A stretch of 64,000 nucleotides of DNA from positions 248,001-312,000 of the forward strand of contig CAVZYN010000009.1 in assembly GCA_963779515.1 (NCBI GenBank), read 5' to 3'. Origin of the DNA: CAVZYN01 sp963779515. Lineage in GTDB: Bacteria; Pseudomonadota; Alphaproteobacteria; Rhizobiales; Hyphomicrobiaceae. The translations under genes were made by a program, and so were the position numbers. Position 1 is the first letter of the stretch, and each line of letters begins with the position of its first letter. Of the stretch, positions 17,753 to 26,539 are shown piece after piece. The notes below the pieces were generated by a model. The model searched no databases, had not been told where the DNA came from, and saw nothing but the letters and a program-made list of their open reading frames with translations.

Positions 17753-18577
17753 ATGCGCCGGATAGTTCAAGGCTTGGCGGTGGCGTTGCTCGTGATGGCG
17801 AGCGCCGGACCCGCGGCGGCGCAGCAAGAAGCGGTCGAGCGCGAGCTCGAAAAGTATCGTCAGATGATGAAGGCCGATCCGTGGGCCAATCCAGCCAACC
17901 TGGATGCCGACCGCGGTGAGAGCCTTTGGAAGACCGCCGCTGGTCCCAAGAAGGCGTCGCTCGAGATGTGCGACCTCGGGAAGGGGCCGGGCAAGGTCGA
18001 GGGCGCGTTCGCGGAGCTGCCGCGCTACTTCGCGGATGCAGATCGCGTGATGGATGCCGAGACGCGGATTCTTTGGTGCCGCGAGCAACTGCAGGGCATA
18101 GCGAGCGCGGATTTCTTGAAGAACCCGCACCCGGGCGGCGGTGCGCCGGTCAAGGACATCGGCGCGATCGCGACGTGGGTCGCGTCGAAGTCGACCGGCC
18201 AGAAGTTCGCCGCCAAGATGGAACATCCGAAAGAGAAAGAGATCGTTGCGCTGGGCGAGACGCTGTTCAACCGGCGCATGGGGCCGTTCGATTTCGCGTG
18301 TACGACGTGCCATGCGGACAGCGGCAAGCGCATCCGTCTGCAGCCATTGCCGTATCTGGCGAAGCCTGAAGAAGCCAGGAAAGTGGTCGGGGAATGGCCG
18401 GCTTATCGTGTGTCATCGACCCATGTCATGACGATGCAACATCGCGTGCTCGACTGCTTCTGGCAGATGCGCATGCATCGCGTCGAGTTCGGATCGGAGG
18501 CGACCAACGCCCTGATCGCCTACATGGTCAAGACGGCCGAAGGCGGCGAGATCAACGCGCCTGGCATGAAGCGCTGA
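17753..18577 (+). CDS. soxA: Sulfur oxidation c-type cytochrome SoxA
   Basis: The 274-residue protein starts with a signal peptide (MRRIVQGLAVALLVMASAGP then AAAQQ). It contains one haem site CTTCH and the downstream cysteine in HRVLDCFWQMR that is the Cys haem ligand of SoxA. Two further cysteines (LEMCDLG and LWCREQL) fit the single-haem SoxA type. SoxAX couples thiosulfate to a carrier-protein cysteine in the periplasm and passes electrons on. The ATG at 17753 follows a strong AAGGAGG. It is the first gene of soxAXB. Confidence 0.95.
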   Translation: MRRIVQGLAVALLVMASAGPAAAQQEAVERELEKYRQMMKADPWANPANLDADRGESLWKTAAGPKKASLEMCDLGKGPGKVEGAFAELPRYFADADRVMDAETRILWCREQLQGIASADFLKNPHPGGGAPVKDIGAIATWVASKSTGQKFAAKMEHPKEKEIVALGETLFNRRMGPFDFACTTCHADSGKRIRLQPLPYLAKPEEARKVVGEWPAYRVSSTHVMTMQHRVLDCFWQMRMHRVEFGSEATNALIAYMVKTAEGGEINAPGMKR

Positions 18578-18585
18578 GGAACAAC

Positions 18586-19206
18586 ATGAAGCGGACAACA
18601 TTTGTGACGGTGGTGGCGCTGGCGCTGGGTGCGGGACTGAGCCTCGCGCAGACAAAGCCGGTGGTTGACCCAGCGAAAGCCGACGCGGCGATCAAGTCGG
18701 CGTTCGCCAAGGCGCCGGCGGATTGGGGCGGGCGGATCACCGGCGACGAAACACTGCGCGCGTGCAGCGCCGCCAACAATGCGCCACCGGCCGCCGTTGC
18801 CAAGCAGATCGAGCAGCGGGAACGCGCGACGATCAAGTATCCCGACGACGGGAAGTTGCTGGGCGATTGGCAAAAGGGCGAGCGGATCGCGCAGTCGGGC
18901 TATGGCATGCGATTCACGGACTATCCGCCAGCCAATCCGAACGGCGGCAATTGCTATGCGTGCCATCAGTTGACGAAGGCCGAGGTGTCATATGGTACGA
19001 TCGGACCGTCGCTGCTGGAGTACGGGAAAATCCGGAAGTTCGCGGAGGCGGACACGAAAGCGGCGTATGAGAAGATCTACAACAGTCACGCGGCATTTCC
19101 GTGCTCGCTGATGCCGCGGTTCGGCTCGAATGGTGTGCTGTCAATAGAGCAAGTCAAGGATCTGACGGCCTTGTTGATGAGCCCGGAGAGCCCAGTCAAC
19201 AAGTGA
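18586..19206 (+). CDS. soxX: Sulfur oxidation c-type cytochrome SoxX
   Basis: The 206-residue protein has a signal peptide (MKRTTFVTVVALALGAGLSL) and one haem-binding site CYACH. The segment FPCSLMPRFGSNGVLS supplies the methionine axial ligand expected of SoxX. It is longer than minimal SoxX proteins because of an extra region between the signal peptide and haem. It partners SoxA as the SoxAX heterodimer and starts eight bases after the soxA stop. Confidence 0.93.
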   Translation: MKRTTFVTVVALALGAGLSLAQTKPVVDPAKADAAIKSAFAKAPADWGGRITGDETLRACSAANNAPPAAVAKQIEQRERATIKYPDDGKLLGDWQKGERIAQSGYGMRFTDYPPANPNGGNCYACHQLTKAEVSYGTIGPSLLEYGKIRKFAEADTKAAYEKIYNSHAAFPCSLMPRFGSNGVLSIEQVKDLTALLMSPESPVNK

Positions 19207-19271
19207 ACTTCGAAGCGATCGCGTATTGGATGCCGGTCGGCGCGGCTGATCGCGCTTGGAGTTGAGGCAGC

Positions 19272-20990
19272 ATGCTTTCGCGCCGTGATTTTTTGCAGGT
19301 GACGCTGGCCGCCGGTGCGCTTTCGGGCATTGGTGGACGGTTGGGTCCGCTCGCGGCACAGCAGAAAATCACGCAAGCTGACCTTCTCACGTTCGAGCCG
19401 AAGGGGCAGCTGACGCTGCTGCACATGACGGACTGTCATGGCCAGTTGATGCCGCACTACTTCCGCGAGCCATCGGTGAATTTGGGTGTTGGCGAGGCCA
19501 ATGGATTGCCGCCGCACATCACCGGCCGGGATTTTCTCGGCAAGTTTGGGATCAAGGCCGGATCGCATTTGCAGTATGCGCTGACGGATCAGGATTTCGT
19601 GGCGTTGGCGAAGGCCTATGGCCGTGTCGGTGGCATGGATCGGATGGCGACGCTGATCAAGGCGATCCGGGCGGAGCGGGGTGCTGCGAATACGTTGCTG
19701 CTGGATGGCGGCGATACGTTGCACGGCTCCTACACGGTTATGAAGACCAAGGGGCAGGACATGGCCTCGGTTCTGGATGCGCTCGGTTTCGAGGCGACGA
19801 CGGGACATTTCGAGTTCACGCTCGGGCAGGCACGCGTGACAGAGCTGTTCGGTGACAAGGACGCGCCGGGCAACGTGAAGACACCGTTTCTAGCGGGTAA
19901 TATTCGCGATAACGACTTCGACGAGCCGGTGTTCAAGTCGACGAAATTCTTCGAGAAGGCGGGTGTCAAGATCGCCGTCATCGGGCAGGCGTTCCCGTTC
20001 ACGCCGATCGCCAATCCTCGTTACATGATGCCGGACTGGGCGTTTGGAATCCGGGAGCATGATGTTCGCAAGAGCGTCGAGGCGGCGCGGCGGGGCGGTG
20101 CACAGCTGGTTGTGTTGTTGTCGCACAACGGTTTCGACGTCGATCGGAAGATGGCGAGCCGGGTGGCGGGAATCGACGTGATCTTGACGGGGCATACGCA
20201 CGATGCGTTGCCGGTCGCGATCAAGGTAGGCTCAACGCTGCTGATAGCTTCCGGATCGCACACGAAATTTCTGTCGCGTCTCGATATCGAGATGAAGAAT
20301 GGCCGGATGTCGGATTGGCAGTTCGGGCTTATTCCGGTGCTGACGGACGCGATCCAGCCGGATCCGGAGATGGCGAAGCTGGTCGCGGAGATCCGGGCGC
20401 CGCATGAGGCCATGCTGAAGACGGAACTGGCGCGAGCCGAGACGCTGCTCTATCGCCGCGGCAACTTCAATGGCACGCTCGACAACGTCATTTGCGACGC
20501 GTTGCTGGCGGAGCGGGACGCGGAGATTTCGCTGTCGCCTGGGTTCCGGTGGGGGACGTCGATCCTGCCGGGGCAGTCGATCACGTGGGACGACGTCTAC
20601 AACGCGACGGCCATCAGTTATCCGAACGTCTACAGGACGCCGATGACGGGCGAGATGTTGAAGTTGATCCTCGAGGATGTGGCTGACAACCTGTTCAACG
20701 TGAACCCTTACTATCAGCAAGGCGGCGACATGGTTCGGGTTGGGGGCATGAGCTACACCATCAATGTCGATCAGACGATCGGCAGCCGGATCTCGGACAT
20801 GAGGCTGCTGCGCACGGGCGAGCCGATCATTGCTGGCAAAGACTACGTGGTCAGCGGATGGGCGTCGGTGAACGAGGGAACGCAAGGTCCGGCGATCTGG
20901 GATCTGCTGGGCGCGCACCTCAAGAAGATGCAAGTCGTGAGGGACGTTGGTGCGCCTAACGTCAAAGTGGTTCGGAAAAATCCGAATTAG
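19272..20990 (+). CDS. soxB: Thiosulfohydrolase SoxB
   Basis: The 572-residue protein begins with a Tat signal (SRRDFLQ at residues 3-9). It has the metallophosphoesterase/5'-nucleotidase fold: LTLLHMTDCHGQLMPHYF, LLLDGGDTLHGS, VLLSHNGFD and ILTGHTHDALP supply ligands for the two manganese ions. SoxB releases sulfate from SoxYZ-bound thiosulfate intermediates in the periplasm. No soxYZ or soxCD genes lie in this window, so those partners must be elsewhere. A weak GC hairpin (21010-21024) follows without a T-run. Confidence 0.96.
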   Translation: MLSRRDFLQVTLAAGALSGIGGRLGPLAAQQKITQADLLTFEPKGQLTLLHMTDCHGQLMPHYFREPSVNLGVGEANGLPPHITGRDFLGKFGIKAGSHLQYALTDQDFVALAKAYGRVGGMDRMATLIKAIRAERGAANTLLLDGGDTLHGSYTVMKTKGQDMASVLDALGFEATTGHFEFTLGQARVTELFGDKDAPGNVKTPFLAGNIRDNDFDEPVFKSTKFFEKAGVKIAVIGQAFPFTPIANPRYMMPDWAFGIREHDVRKSVEAARRGGAQLVVLLSHNGFDVDRKMASRVAGIDVILTGHTHDALPVAIKVGSTLLIASGSHTKFLSRLDIEMKNGRMSDWQFGLIPVLTDAIQPDPEMAKLVAEIRAPHEAMLKTELARAETLLYRRGNFNGTLDNVICDALLAERDAEISLSPGFRWGTSILPGQSITWDDVYNATAISYPNVYRTPMTGEMLKLILEDVADNLFNVNPYYQQGGDMVRVGGMSYTINVDQTIGSRISDMRLLRTGEPIIAGKDYVVSGWASVNEGTQGPAIWDLLGAHLKKMQVVRDVGAPNVKVVRKNPN

Positions 20991-21028
20991 ACCAAAAGCT
21001 TGAATGCACTCTTGGGGTGCTTGCCATT

Positions 21029-21048
21029 ATATTCAAACATACGAATAT
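21029..21048. promoter_or_regulatory. Candidate operator upstream of shdrC1, shared with soxA
   Basis: ATATTC-AAACATAC-GAATAT is an inverted repeat with perfect 6-bp arms and an 8-base spacer, 64 bases before shdrC1. It matches 15 of 20 bases of the site at 17650-17669 upstream of soxA. The layout fits an ArsR-family operator such as those of sHdrR or SoxR, but neither regulator gene is in the window. Confidence 0.5.
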
Positions 21049-21111
21049 ACGGTTGCGAGGGAGGCCGTTGATGATTAGGCTTCCCGTGCTTCAATCGCTC
21101 GAGGAGCCAGC

Positions 21112-21861
21112 ATGGCTGACGGTTCCGCCACACGCGTTCAGGATTTCATCGGCGATCCGGTGAGCGAGACGCCGGTGGTGCCGCGCGCCAAGCTCGAGGC
21201 GATCTTTCGCGATATCCAAGAGGATCTGCGGTTCGACCACGAGCTGAACGGCTGCCTCAACTGCGGCATCTGCACAGCGACCTGTCCCGCCGCGCACTAC
21301 TACGACTTCTCGCCGCGCGAGATCGTGCAGCTGCTGTGGACCGAAAATCTCGAGGGCGTCTATGACGCGATGCAGGAGAAAATCTGGTCCTGCGCGCAGT
21401 GCTATACCTGCGCGGCGCGCTGCCCGTTCAAGAATTCGCCGGGCGGGCTGGTGATGTTGATGCGGGAGGTCGCGATCAAGCATCAGATGCAGAGCGCGAA
21501 GGACGTGCTGCGGCCGTTCAGCCGCGTGATGCTGAAGCTGATCTCGACCGGCAATCAGCTGGCACCCGACATGATCAATCCGCAGCACTTCGCGGATTGG
21601 GGTCCGAATATCTCGAAGGTCGACGCACCGTTGAAGGTGCTGCGGCAGGCGATCCCGATGGCGACGCTCAACACCACGCAGACGGCGTGGGAGGTCAATC
21701 TCAAGACCTCGGTCGAACTCTATACGATCTGGGAAATGACCGGAGTGCTCGACCAGCTCGAAGGCATCGACGAGAATCTCTTCGACGTCATCACCGACAT
21801 CATGGACGAGAAGCGCGAGGACTGGAAGGATTTCCAGGACGAGCAGGAGGATGATGCATGA
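21112..21861 (+). CDS. shdrC1: sHdrC1, iron-sulfur subunit of sulfur-oxidising heterodisulfide reductase-like complex
   Basis: The 249-residue protein has two classic [4Fe-4S] motifs: CLNCGICTATCP (Cys48, 51, 54, 58) and CAQCYTCAARCP (Cys94, 97, 100, 104), as in HdrC. It is the first gene of an shdr cluster whose order C1-B1-A-H-C2-B2-lbpA matches Hyphomicrobium. The cytoplasmic complex oxidises sulfur bound to lipoate carrier LbpA, forming sulfite and reducing power. Its stop overlaps the start of shdrB1. Confidence 0.93.
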   Translation: MADGSATRVQDFIGDPVSETPVVPRAKLEAIFRDIQEDLRFDHELNGCLNCGICTATCPAAHYYDFSPREIVQLLWTENLEGVYDAMQEKIWSCAQCYTCAARCPFKNSPGGLVMLMREVAIKHQMQSAKDVLRPFSRVMLKLISTGNQLAPDMINPQHFADWGPNISKVDAPLKVLRQAIPMATLNTTQTAWEVNLKTSVELYTIWEMTGVLDQLEGIDENLFDVITDIMDEKREDWKDFQDEQEDDA

Positions 21862-23240
21862 CCACGAAAGGCGATGCGGGCCGATTTACGGGCCACGGCG
21901 CGGAATGGCGGCCAGCGAACCTCTCCGCGGGCGAAGCGGCGACGGCGACGGCGTGGGTCGAGCAGAGGATCGACAAGCGGTCGATGCTGACCAACAAGGA
22001 TCGCGTCGAGGATGTGCGCGATGCGATGTGGCAGTTGGAAAAAGACGGCCAGATTGTCGTGCATCGCGTCACCGAAGCGATGAAGCCGGTGACGGTGAAG
22101 ACGCTCTATGGCTGGGACAAGAAGATCCCGACGACGGCGCTCTGGCATCACAAGAGCTGCGGGCAGTGCGGCAATATTCCGGGCTATCCGGTGTCGCTGT
22201 TGTGGCTGCAGAACAAGCTTGGCACCGACTATCTCGACGAGACCGATCAGACGAGTTGCACGGCGTGGAACTACCACGGTTCGGGTATCGGCAATCTCGA
22301 AAGTCTTGCGGCCGTGTTTCTGCGGAATTTTCATCAGGCGTATGTGTCGGCGAAGGCGCATGGGGGAGAAGCGGGTCACTATTATCCGCTGGTCCACTGT
22401 GGCACGAGCTTCGGCAACTACAAGGAAGTGCGGCAGTATCTGATCCACTCGGCGAAGCTGCGCGAGAGTGTGACGAAGATCCTCGGCAAGCTCGGGCGGC
22501 TGGTGGATGGAAAACTGCTGATCCCCGAAGAAGTCGTGCATTACTCCGAGTGGCTGCATGTGATGCGGGGGGAGATCACCAAGCATCAGACGATCGATGC
22601 GTCGGCCGTGCGCGCGACCATTCATCCAGCGTGCCATGTTTACAAGATGGTGCCGGAGGACGCGATCTATGACGACAGCGTGCTCGAGGGCAATCGCGTG
22701 GCGGTGTCGACCGGGCTGATGCAGGCGCTCGGAACGCAGGTGATCGACTACAAGACCTGGTACGACTGCTGCGGCTTCGGCTTCCGCCACATCATTTCGG
22801 AGCGCGAGTTCACGCGGTCGTTCGCGATCGATCGAAAAATCCGCGTCGCCGTCGAGGAGGCGAAGGCCGACGTGATGATTGGCCACGACACGGGCTGCAT
22901 CACCACGCTCGACAAGAACCAGTGGATCTCGAAGGCGGCGGGCGAGGGCAAGGGCGTGGAACTGCCGGTGCTGGCGGATTGCCAGTTCGCGGCGTTGGTG
23001 TGCGGGGCGGATCCCTACAAAATCGTGCAGACGCATTGGCACGCCTCGCCGATCGAAGGGTTGCTCGAAAAGCTCGGGATTGATTGGCAGGCGAAGAAGG
23101 CGGACTTCGAGGCGTACTTGAAGCAGATCCAATCGGGGACGAAGCCGGATCAGCTCTATGATCCGCGATTGCGGTTGACGAGCGGGCCTGGATTCAAGCC
23201 GGTGAAGCGCGAGGTCATTCCGCCGCCGCCCGCAGGTTAG
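21858..23240 (+). CDS. shdrB1: sHdrB1, CCG-domain subunit of the sHdr complex
   Basis: The 460-residue protein overlaps the shdrC1 stop by four bases (ATGA). It has HdrB-like cysteine clusters: CGQCGNIPGY, HPACHVYKMV, and TWYDCCGFGFRHI, the last being the CCG type that binds a noncubane [4Fe-4S] cluster in HdrB. It is longer than methanogen HdrB, with about 130 extra N-terminal residues. It is the predicted catalytic subunit for sulfur transfer from LbpA. Confidence 0.92.
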   Translation: MTTKGDAGRFTGHGAEWRPANLSAGEAATATAWVEQRIDKRSMLTNKDRVEDVRDAMWQLEKDGQIVVHRVTEAMKPVTVKTLYGWDKKIPTTALWHHKSCGQCGNIPGYPVSLLWLQNKLGTDYLDETDQTSCTAWNYHGSGIGNLESLAAVFLRNFHQAYVSAKAHGGEAGHYYPLVHCGTSFGNYKEVRQYLIHSAKLRESVTKILGKLGRLVDGKLLIPEEVVHYSEWLHVMRGEITKHQTIDASAVRATIHPACHVYKMVPEDAIYDDSVLEGNRVAVSTGLMQALGTQVIDYKTWYDCCGFGFRHIISEREFTRSFAIDRKIRVAVEEAKADVMIGHDTGCITTLDKNQWISKAAGEGKGVELPVLADCQFAALVCGADPYKIVQTHWHASPIEGLLEKLGIDWQAKKADFEAYLKQIQSGTKPDQLYDPRLRLTSGPGFKPVKREVIPPPPAG

Positions 23241-23279
23241 TTGGATTACAAACAGAGAACGCCGCGTGCTTGCTTGGGT

Positions 23280-23295
23280 CCCGGCCTGCGCCGGG
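23280..23295. repeat. Short palindromic intergenic repeat unit
   Basis: CCCGGC-CTGC-GCCGGG is a perfect hairpin inside the sequence GGTCCCGGCCTGCGCCGGGA followed by TGAC, a repeat commonly seen between genes of Alphaproteobacteria. It lies between shdrB1 and the next small gene. Confidence 0.65.
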
Positions 23296-23326
23296 ATGAC
23301 GAACCGGAGAGAATGGACATTGGTCA

Positions 23327-23800
23327 ATGTTCCTACGCAATCCTATTGATGGACTTCGACGCGTCTGCCTCTGCGGAGCGGTGGTGGTGCTCTCTGCGAC
23401 GGCTCTTGCCGCCGACCCTGCTGCTGTCGCGCTTCGCGTGCTCGCGGGGCTTGGTGTCGATCGGGCGGATGTGAGGGCGTGTTTGACCGAGCAAGTTGCG
23501 ACTGCGTCTCAGCGGCGCGAGGAAGTGCAGCGCTTGGCCGACGTGTTCGGTTGGATCGAGCAGGCGGTGACGCTGCCGCGCAACTCTGGGATTGCGCAGG
23601 TCGTCGCCATGGGCAAGGAACGCTCCGATGCATTCGTCGATATCGTCGCGACCTTCAATCATGAGCGCCGGCTCGATGGCGAAAAGCTGGCGTTTGTTAC
23701 CAATGGACGGCTTGGGCCGCCGCATGTCACGGCCTACGCGCGCGTCACGCGGGCGCTTGGCGCGGGGCATGATCCAAAGCGCGTGATGTGCGGAGAGTGA
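23327..23800 (+). CDS. Hypothetical secreted protein within the shdr cluster
   Basis: The 157-residue product has a signal peptide (LCGAVVVLSATALAADPA) and a mature helical domain with two cysteines, in RADVRACLTEQ and at the extreme end VMCGE. I do not recognise a family. It sits between shdrB1 and shdrA on the same strand, where the Hyphomicrobium cluster has no gene, so it may be an insertion. A role outside the cytoplasm contrasts with the cytoplasmic sHdr complex. Confidence 0.6.
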   Translation: MFLRNPIDGLRRVCLCGAVVVLSATALAADPAAVALRVLAGLGVDRADVRACLTEQVATASQRREEVQRLADVFGWIEQAVTLPRNSGIAQVVAMGKERSDAFVDIVATFNHERRLDGEKLAFVTNGRLGPPHVTAYARVTRALGAGHDPKRVMCGE

Positions 23801-23820
23801 GCGGCATGAAGCGATGCCAT

Positions 23821-23973
23821 GTAGGTTGGGTTGGCGCGGCTACATCCGTTATGGTGGATCACGCGTGGCGATCCACGTGTAACCCAACATGTCACGATGT
23901 GCGGCTGTTGGGTTACGCGCGGCAATCGCATCGAACCATTTCCGACCTTCGTGGCCGCGCTAACCCAACCTAC
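23821..23973. repeat. MITE-like nested inverted-repeat element
   Basis: The 153-base element begins GTAGGTTGGGTTGGCGCGGC and ends with the near-complement GCCGCGCTAACCCAACCTAC. Inside, GTAACCCAACA and TGTTGGGTTAC form a second inverted pair. The GTAGGTTGGGTT end is a dispersed repeat seen in many bacteria. No transposase is encoded. It lies between the small secreted-protein gene and shdrA, 20 bases before the shdrA start. Confidence 0.8.
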
Positions 23974-23992
23974 GACTGATGAGAAAGTCCTG

Positions 23993-25045
23993 ATGAACCT
24001 ACCCATTCTGATTGTTGGTGGTGGACCAGCGGGGTTGGCGGCGGCGCATGCGCTGGCGCAGGTGGGACAGGCGAGCGTGCTGGTTGAGAAGGAAGCGCGG
24101 CTTGGTGGAGCGCCGATCCTGTCCGGCTATGCGAAGCTGGTGCCGAGCGGGCTGTGGGCGAAGGATGCGATCGGCGGCATGGTCGCGCGTGTTGAGAGCG
24201 ATGGGCTGGTGACGAGGAAACTTGCGACGACGGTGAAGACTTTTGAGGGTGCGCCGGGGGCGTTCAAGGCGGTGCTCAGCGATGGTGCGACGATTGACTG
24301 TGGCGCTGCGATCCTGACGACTGGCTTCACGCACTTCAACTCGGTCAACAAGCCGGAGTGGGGATTTGGCACGTTTCCAGACGTCGTGACGACGACGCAG
24401 GTCGAGCAGATGATCTCGTCGGGCAAGGGCGTGCATTGCCCGAGCGATGGGCGCAAGCCGAAGCGGGTTGCGATATTGCTTTGTGTTGGATCGCGCGATC
24501 GCCAGATCGGCCGCGAGTGGTGCTCGAAGATCTGCTGCACGGTGTCGGCCAACATGGCGATGGAGATCCGTGAGGAGCTGCCGGATTGCCACGTCTACAT
24601 CTACTACATGGATATCCGCACGTATGGGCACTACGAGACCGACTACTATTGGCGCAGCCAAGAGGAGTTCAAGGTCAAGTACATCAAGGCGCGCATAGCG
24701 GAAGTGACCGGTGACGGGAAGCAGCTGATCGTCAAGGGCGAGGATACGCTGGTGAAACGGCCGATCACGATCCCGTTCGATCTCGTGGTGCATGCGATCG
24801 GGATGGATCCGAATGTCGACAACATGACGATCAGCGCGGTGTTTGGTGTGGATCTGCACAAGCACGGCTATATCGGACGGAAGGACACGTACGGCGTGAT
24901 GGGGGCGACGTCGCGCGCGGGTGTGTTCGTCGCTGGTGCCGCTATCGGACCCGAGACGATCGACGACTCGATCGCGCAGGCGAACGCGGCGGCGTTGAGC
25001 GCGCTGGCGGCGGCGCGTGGCGCGGCGCAAGTGGCGGCGGAGTAA
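23993..25045 (+). CDS. shdrA: sHdrA, FAD/iron-sulfur subunit of the sHdr complex
   Basis: The 350-residue protein begins MNLPILIVGGGPAGLAAAHA, an FAD-binding Rossmann motif. It has a cysteine cluster around residues 164-182 (CVGSRDRQIGREWCSKICC) typical of HdrA. It is much shorter than methanogen HdrA and lacks extra ferredoxin domains, as expected of sHdrA. It is the central electron-handling subunit. The ATG at 23993 is chosen; upstream reading would run through the repeat element. Confidence 0.93.
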   Translation: MNLPILIVGGGPAGLAAAHALAQVGQASVLVEKEARLGGAPILSGYAKLVPSGLWAKDAIGGMVARVESDGLVTRKLATTVKTFEGAPGAFKAVLSDGATIDCGAAILTTGFTHFNSVNKPEWGFGTFPDVVTTTQVEQMISSGKGVHCPSDGRKPKRVAILLCVGSRDRQIGREWCSKICCTVSANMAMEIREELPDCHVYIYYMDIRTYGHYETDYYWRSQEEFKVKYIKARIAEVTGDGKQLIVKGEDTLVKRPITIPFDLVVHAIGMDPNVDNMTISAVFGVDLHKHGYIGRKDTYGVMGATSRAGVFVAGAAIGPETIDDSIAQANAAALSALAAARGAAQVAAE

Positions 25046-25059
25046 AGGAGCACCGGCTG

Positions 25060-25584
25060 ATGATGCGGATCCGAACAAGCCAAGGCCCGATGTTGCCCGC
25101 GACATTTGCCGTCGCGAGTGCCATGCTGGCCGCACCCAGCACCGCCCACGCCTTCTGCATGGCACCGCAGGAGTACGTGAATGCACGTCCCGCGCGGCTA
25201 CAGGCGGACGGCTGCTTCCGCTCGAAAGTCAACACCACCAACAACTGGCATGCGCGCCTATGCCCGGACGGCAAGCTGACCATTCACAACTACGCCGGTG
25301 TCCCCGAGCGTCATTTCACGATCGAGCAGGTCTACCCGAAAGCCTCGCAATGGCCGCGGTTCGGTCCCAAGCTGAAGCTCGATACGACCTTCATCGAGGC
25401 TCGGACCAGAAAACTGATCATCGTCATCGAGGATGGCGCATCCACTGGAGTGATCATGAACGATCAGGTCGCCCCGCCCGCGATCTGCGCGGGTGCCCCC
25501 AACCTCGCCGCAGCGACCGTCGAAACGTCGCGCGCAAAGGACGTGGCGTTCTGGCGCCGAGCTAGACGGGAAAACGATGACTGA
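25060..25584 (+). CDS. Hypothetical secreted cysteine-containing protein within the shdr cluster
   Basis: The 174-residue protein has a signal peptide (MLPATFAVASAMLAAPSTAH then AF). The mature part has four cysteines (FCMAPQEY, DGCFRSK, RLCPDGK, AICAGAP) that could form two disulfides. I do not recognise the family. It follows shdrA by 14 bases and overlaps the shdrH start by 8 bases, so it is transcribed and probably translated with the sulfur genes. Confidence 0.6.
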   Translation: MMRIRTSQGPMLPATFAVASAMLAAPSTAHAFCMAPQEYVNARPARLQADGCFRSKVNTTNNWHARLCPDGKLTIHNYAGVPERHFTIEQVYPKASQWPRFGPKLKLDTTFIEARTRKLIIVIEDGASTGVIMNDQVAPPAICAGAPNLAAATVETSRAKDVAFWRRARRENDD

Positions 25585-26539
25585 TGCAAATCGCATGATT
25601 GATCACGCATCCACCGCCGTCGAAACCGGCGTGCGCCCCGTTTTGCATTTGTCCGGGCCGAAACTGCGTGGGGGCCTGGACAACCTGATCTCTGCAGCGG
25701 AGGTTGTCGGGGGCGTCGAGCGGTTTGCGGAGGCGGTGAAGCTCAAGGGACAAGTGTTTCAGGAGCGGCTCGGCGAGGGGCGCGCCGAGACACTCGAGCG
25801 CGCGGCGTTCGAGGAAATCGTGCCGCTGATGCCGACGGTGCGGCGGCGGATTGGCAAAGTGATCGAGGCGCACGGATGGCCGCATGTGAGGTCGGCGATT
25901 GTCGCGCTGTTGCATGATGCGCATGTGCCGGGGACGGCGGACAACAGGATCGCCAAGTTCGAGCGGGCGCTCTCTCCCCCCACCCCTAACCCCTCCCCGC
26001 GTCATGGCGAAGCCGCGCCTTCGGCACGAGGGGGAGGAGAGTCCGAGCGTGCTAGGCGCGAGGCCAATGGTCGCTTTATTCGTGATCTGGCGGCGGAGCT
26101 GCTGCATGGCGTCTATCCGGAGCATCATCCGCTGATGACGCGGTGGGTGTGGGATACGAAAGCGAACACCGGCGTCTTGCGTGAGATCTGGCATGATCCG
26201 GTGGCGGGCGACGACGTCGATCGTATCGTCATCGATATCGCGGACAAACACGAGACGTTCCTCGTGCTGCGCGAGGAGCTGTCGCAGTTTCTCTCGGACA
26301 ACGGCATCTTCCGCGACATGCTGTGGTACGTCGATCTGTTGCAAGCGCAGATCTATGGCGACTACATCAATGCGCAGGGCGGCGCTTGGCTGAAGACAGA
26401 GTTCGGATCGGAAACCAATCCGCTGGAGCATACGCGCCGCATTCTGGGGCTCGATCGTGTCGCTGGCCGCAACCAACGCAGTGCCATCGACGGCGAGCGC
26501 CACGGCGGCCTGCTCTCAACGGCGGGGCCACGGTCATGA
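25577..26539 (+). CDS. shdrH: sHdrH, conserved protein of the sHdr complex locus
   Basis: The 320-residue protein occupies the position of the conserved hypothetical gene between hdrA and hdrC2 in Hyphomicrobium. I assign it by position, not by a motif, and its function is unknown. It has no iron-sulfur motif. About 23 residues near 133-155 (PTPNPSPRHGEAAPSARGGG) are encoded by an in-frame palindromic repeat element and do not look like native protein. The start overlaps the preceding gene by 8 bases and the stop overlaps the next start (ATGA). Confidence 0.75.
   Translation: MTDANRMIDHASTAVETGVRPVLHLSGPKLRGGLDNLISAAEVVGGVERFAEAVKLKGQVFQERLGEGRAETLERAAFEEIVPLMPTVRRRIGKVIEAHGWPHVRSAIVALLHDAHVPGTADNRIAKFERALSPPTPNPSPRHGEAAPSARGGGESERARREANGRFIRDLAAELLHGVYPEHHPLMTRWVWDTKANTGVLREIWHDPVAGDDVDRIVIDIADKHETFLVLREELSQFLSDNGIFRDMLWYVDLLQAQIYGDYINAQGGAWLKTEFGSETNPLEHTRRILGLDRVAGRNQRSAIDGERHGGLLSTAGPRS
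25972..26041. repeat. Palindromic repeat element inserted in frame in shdrH
   Basis: The element starts CTCTCCCCCCACCCCTAACC and ends near GGGGGAGGAGAG, so its outer parts are complementary, with an inner hairpin GCCG-CGCCTT-CGGC. It is related to the element at 27741-27862. Its length leaves the reading frame open. Confidence 0.75.

Noticed and set aside
21720..23327. Long antisense open frame of 535 codons opposite shdrB1
   Set aside because: High-GC codon bias opens the opposite strand; the translation is Arg/His-rich with no motif, while the sense frame is clearly HdrB.
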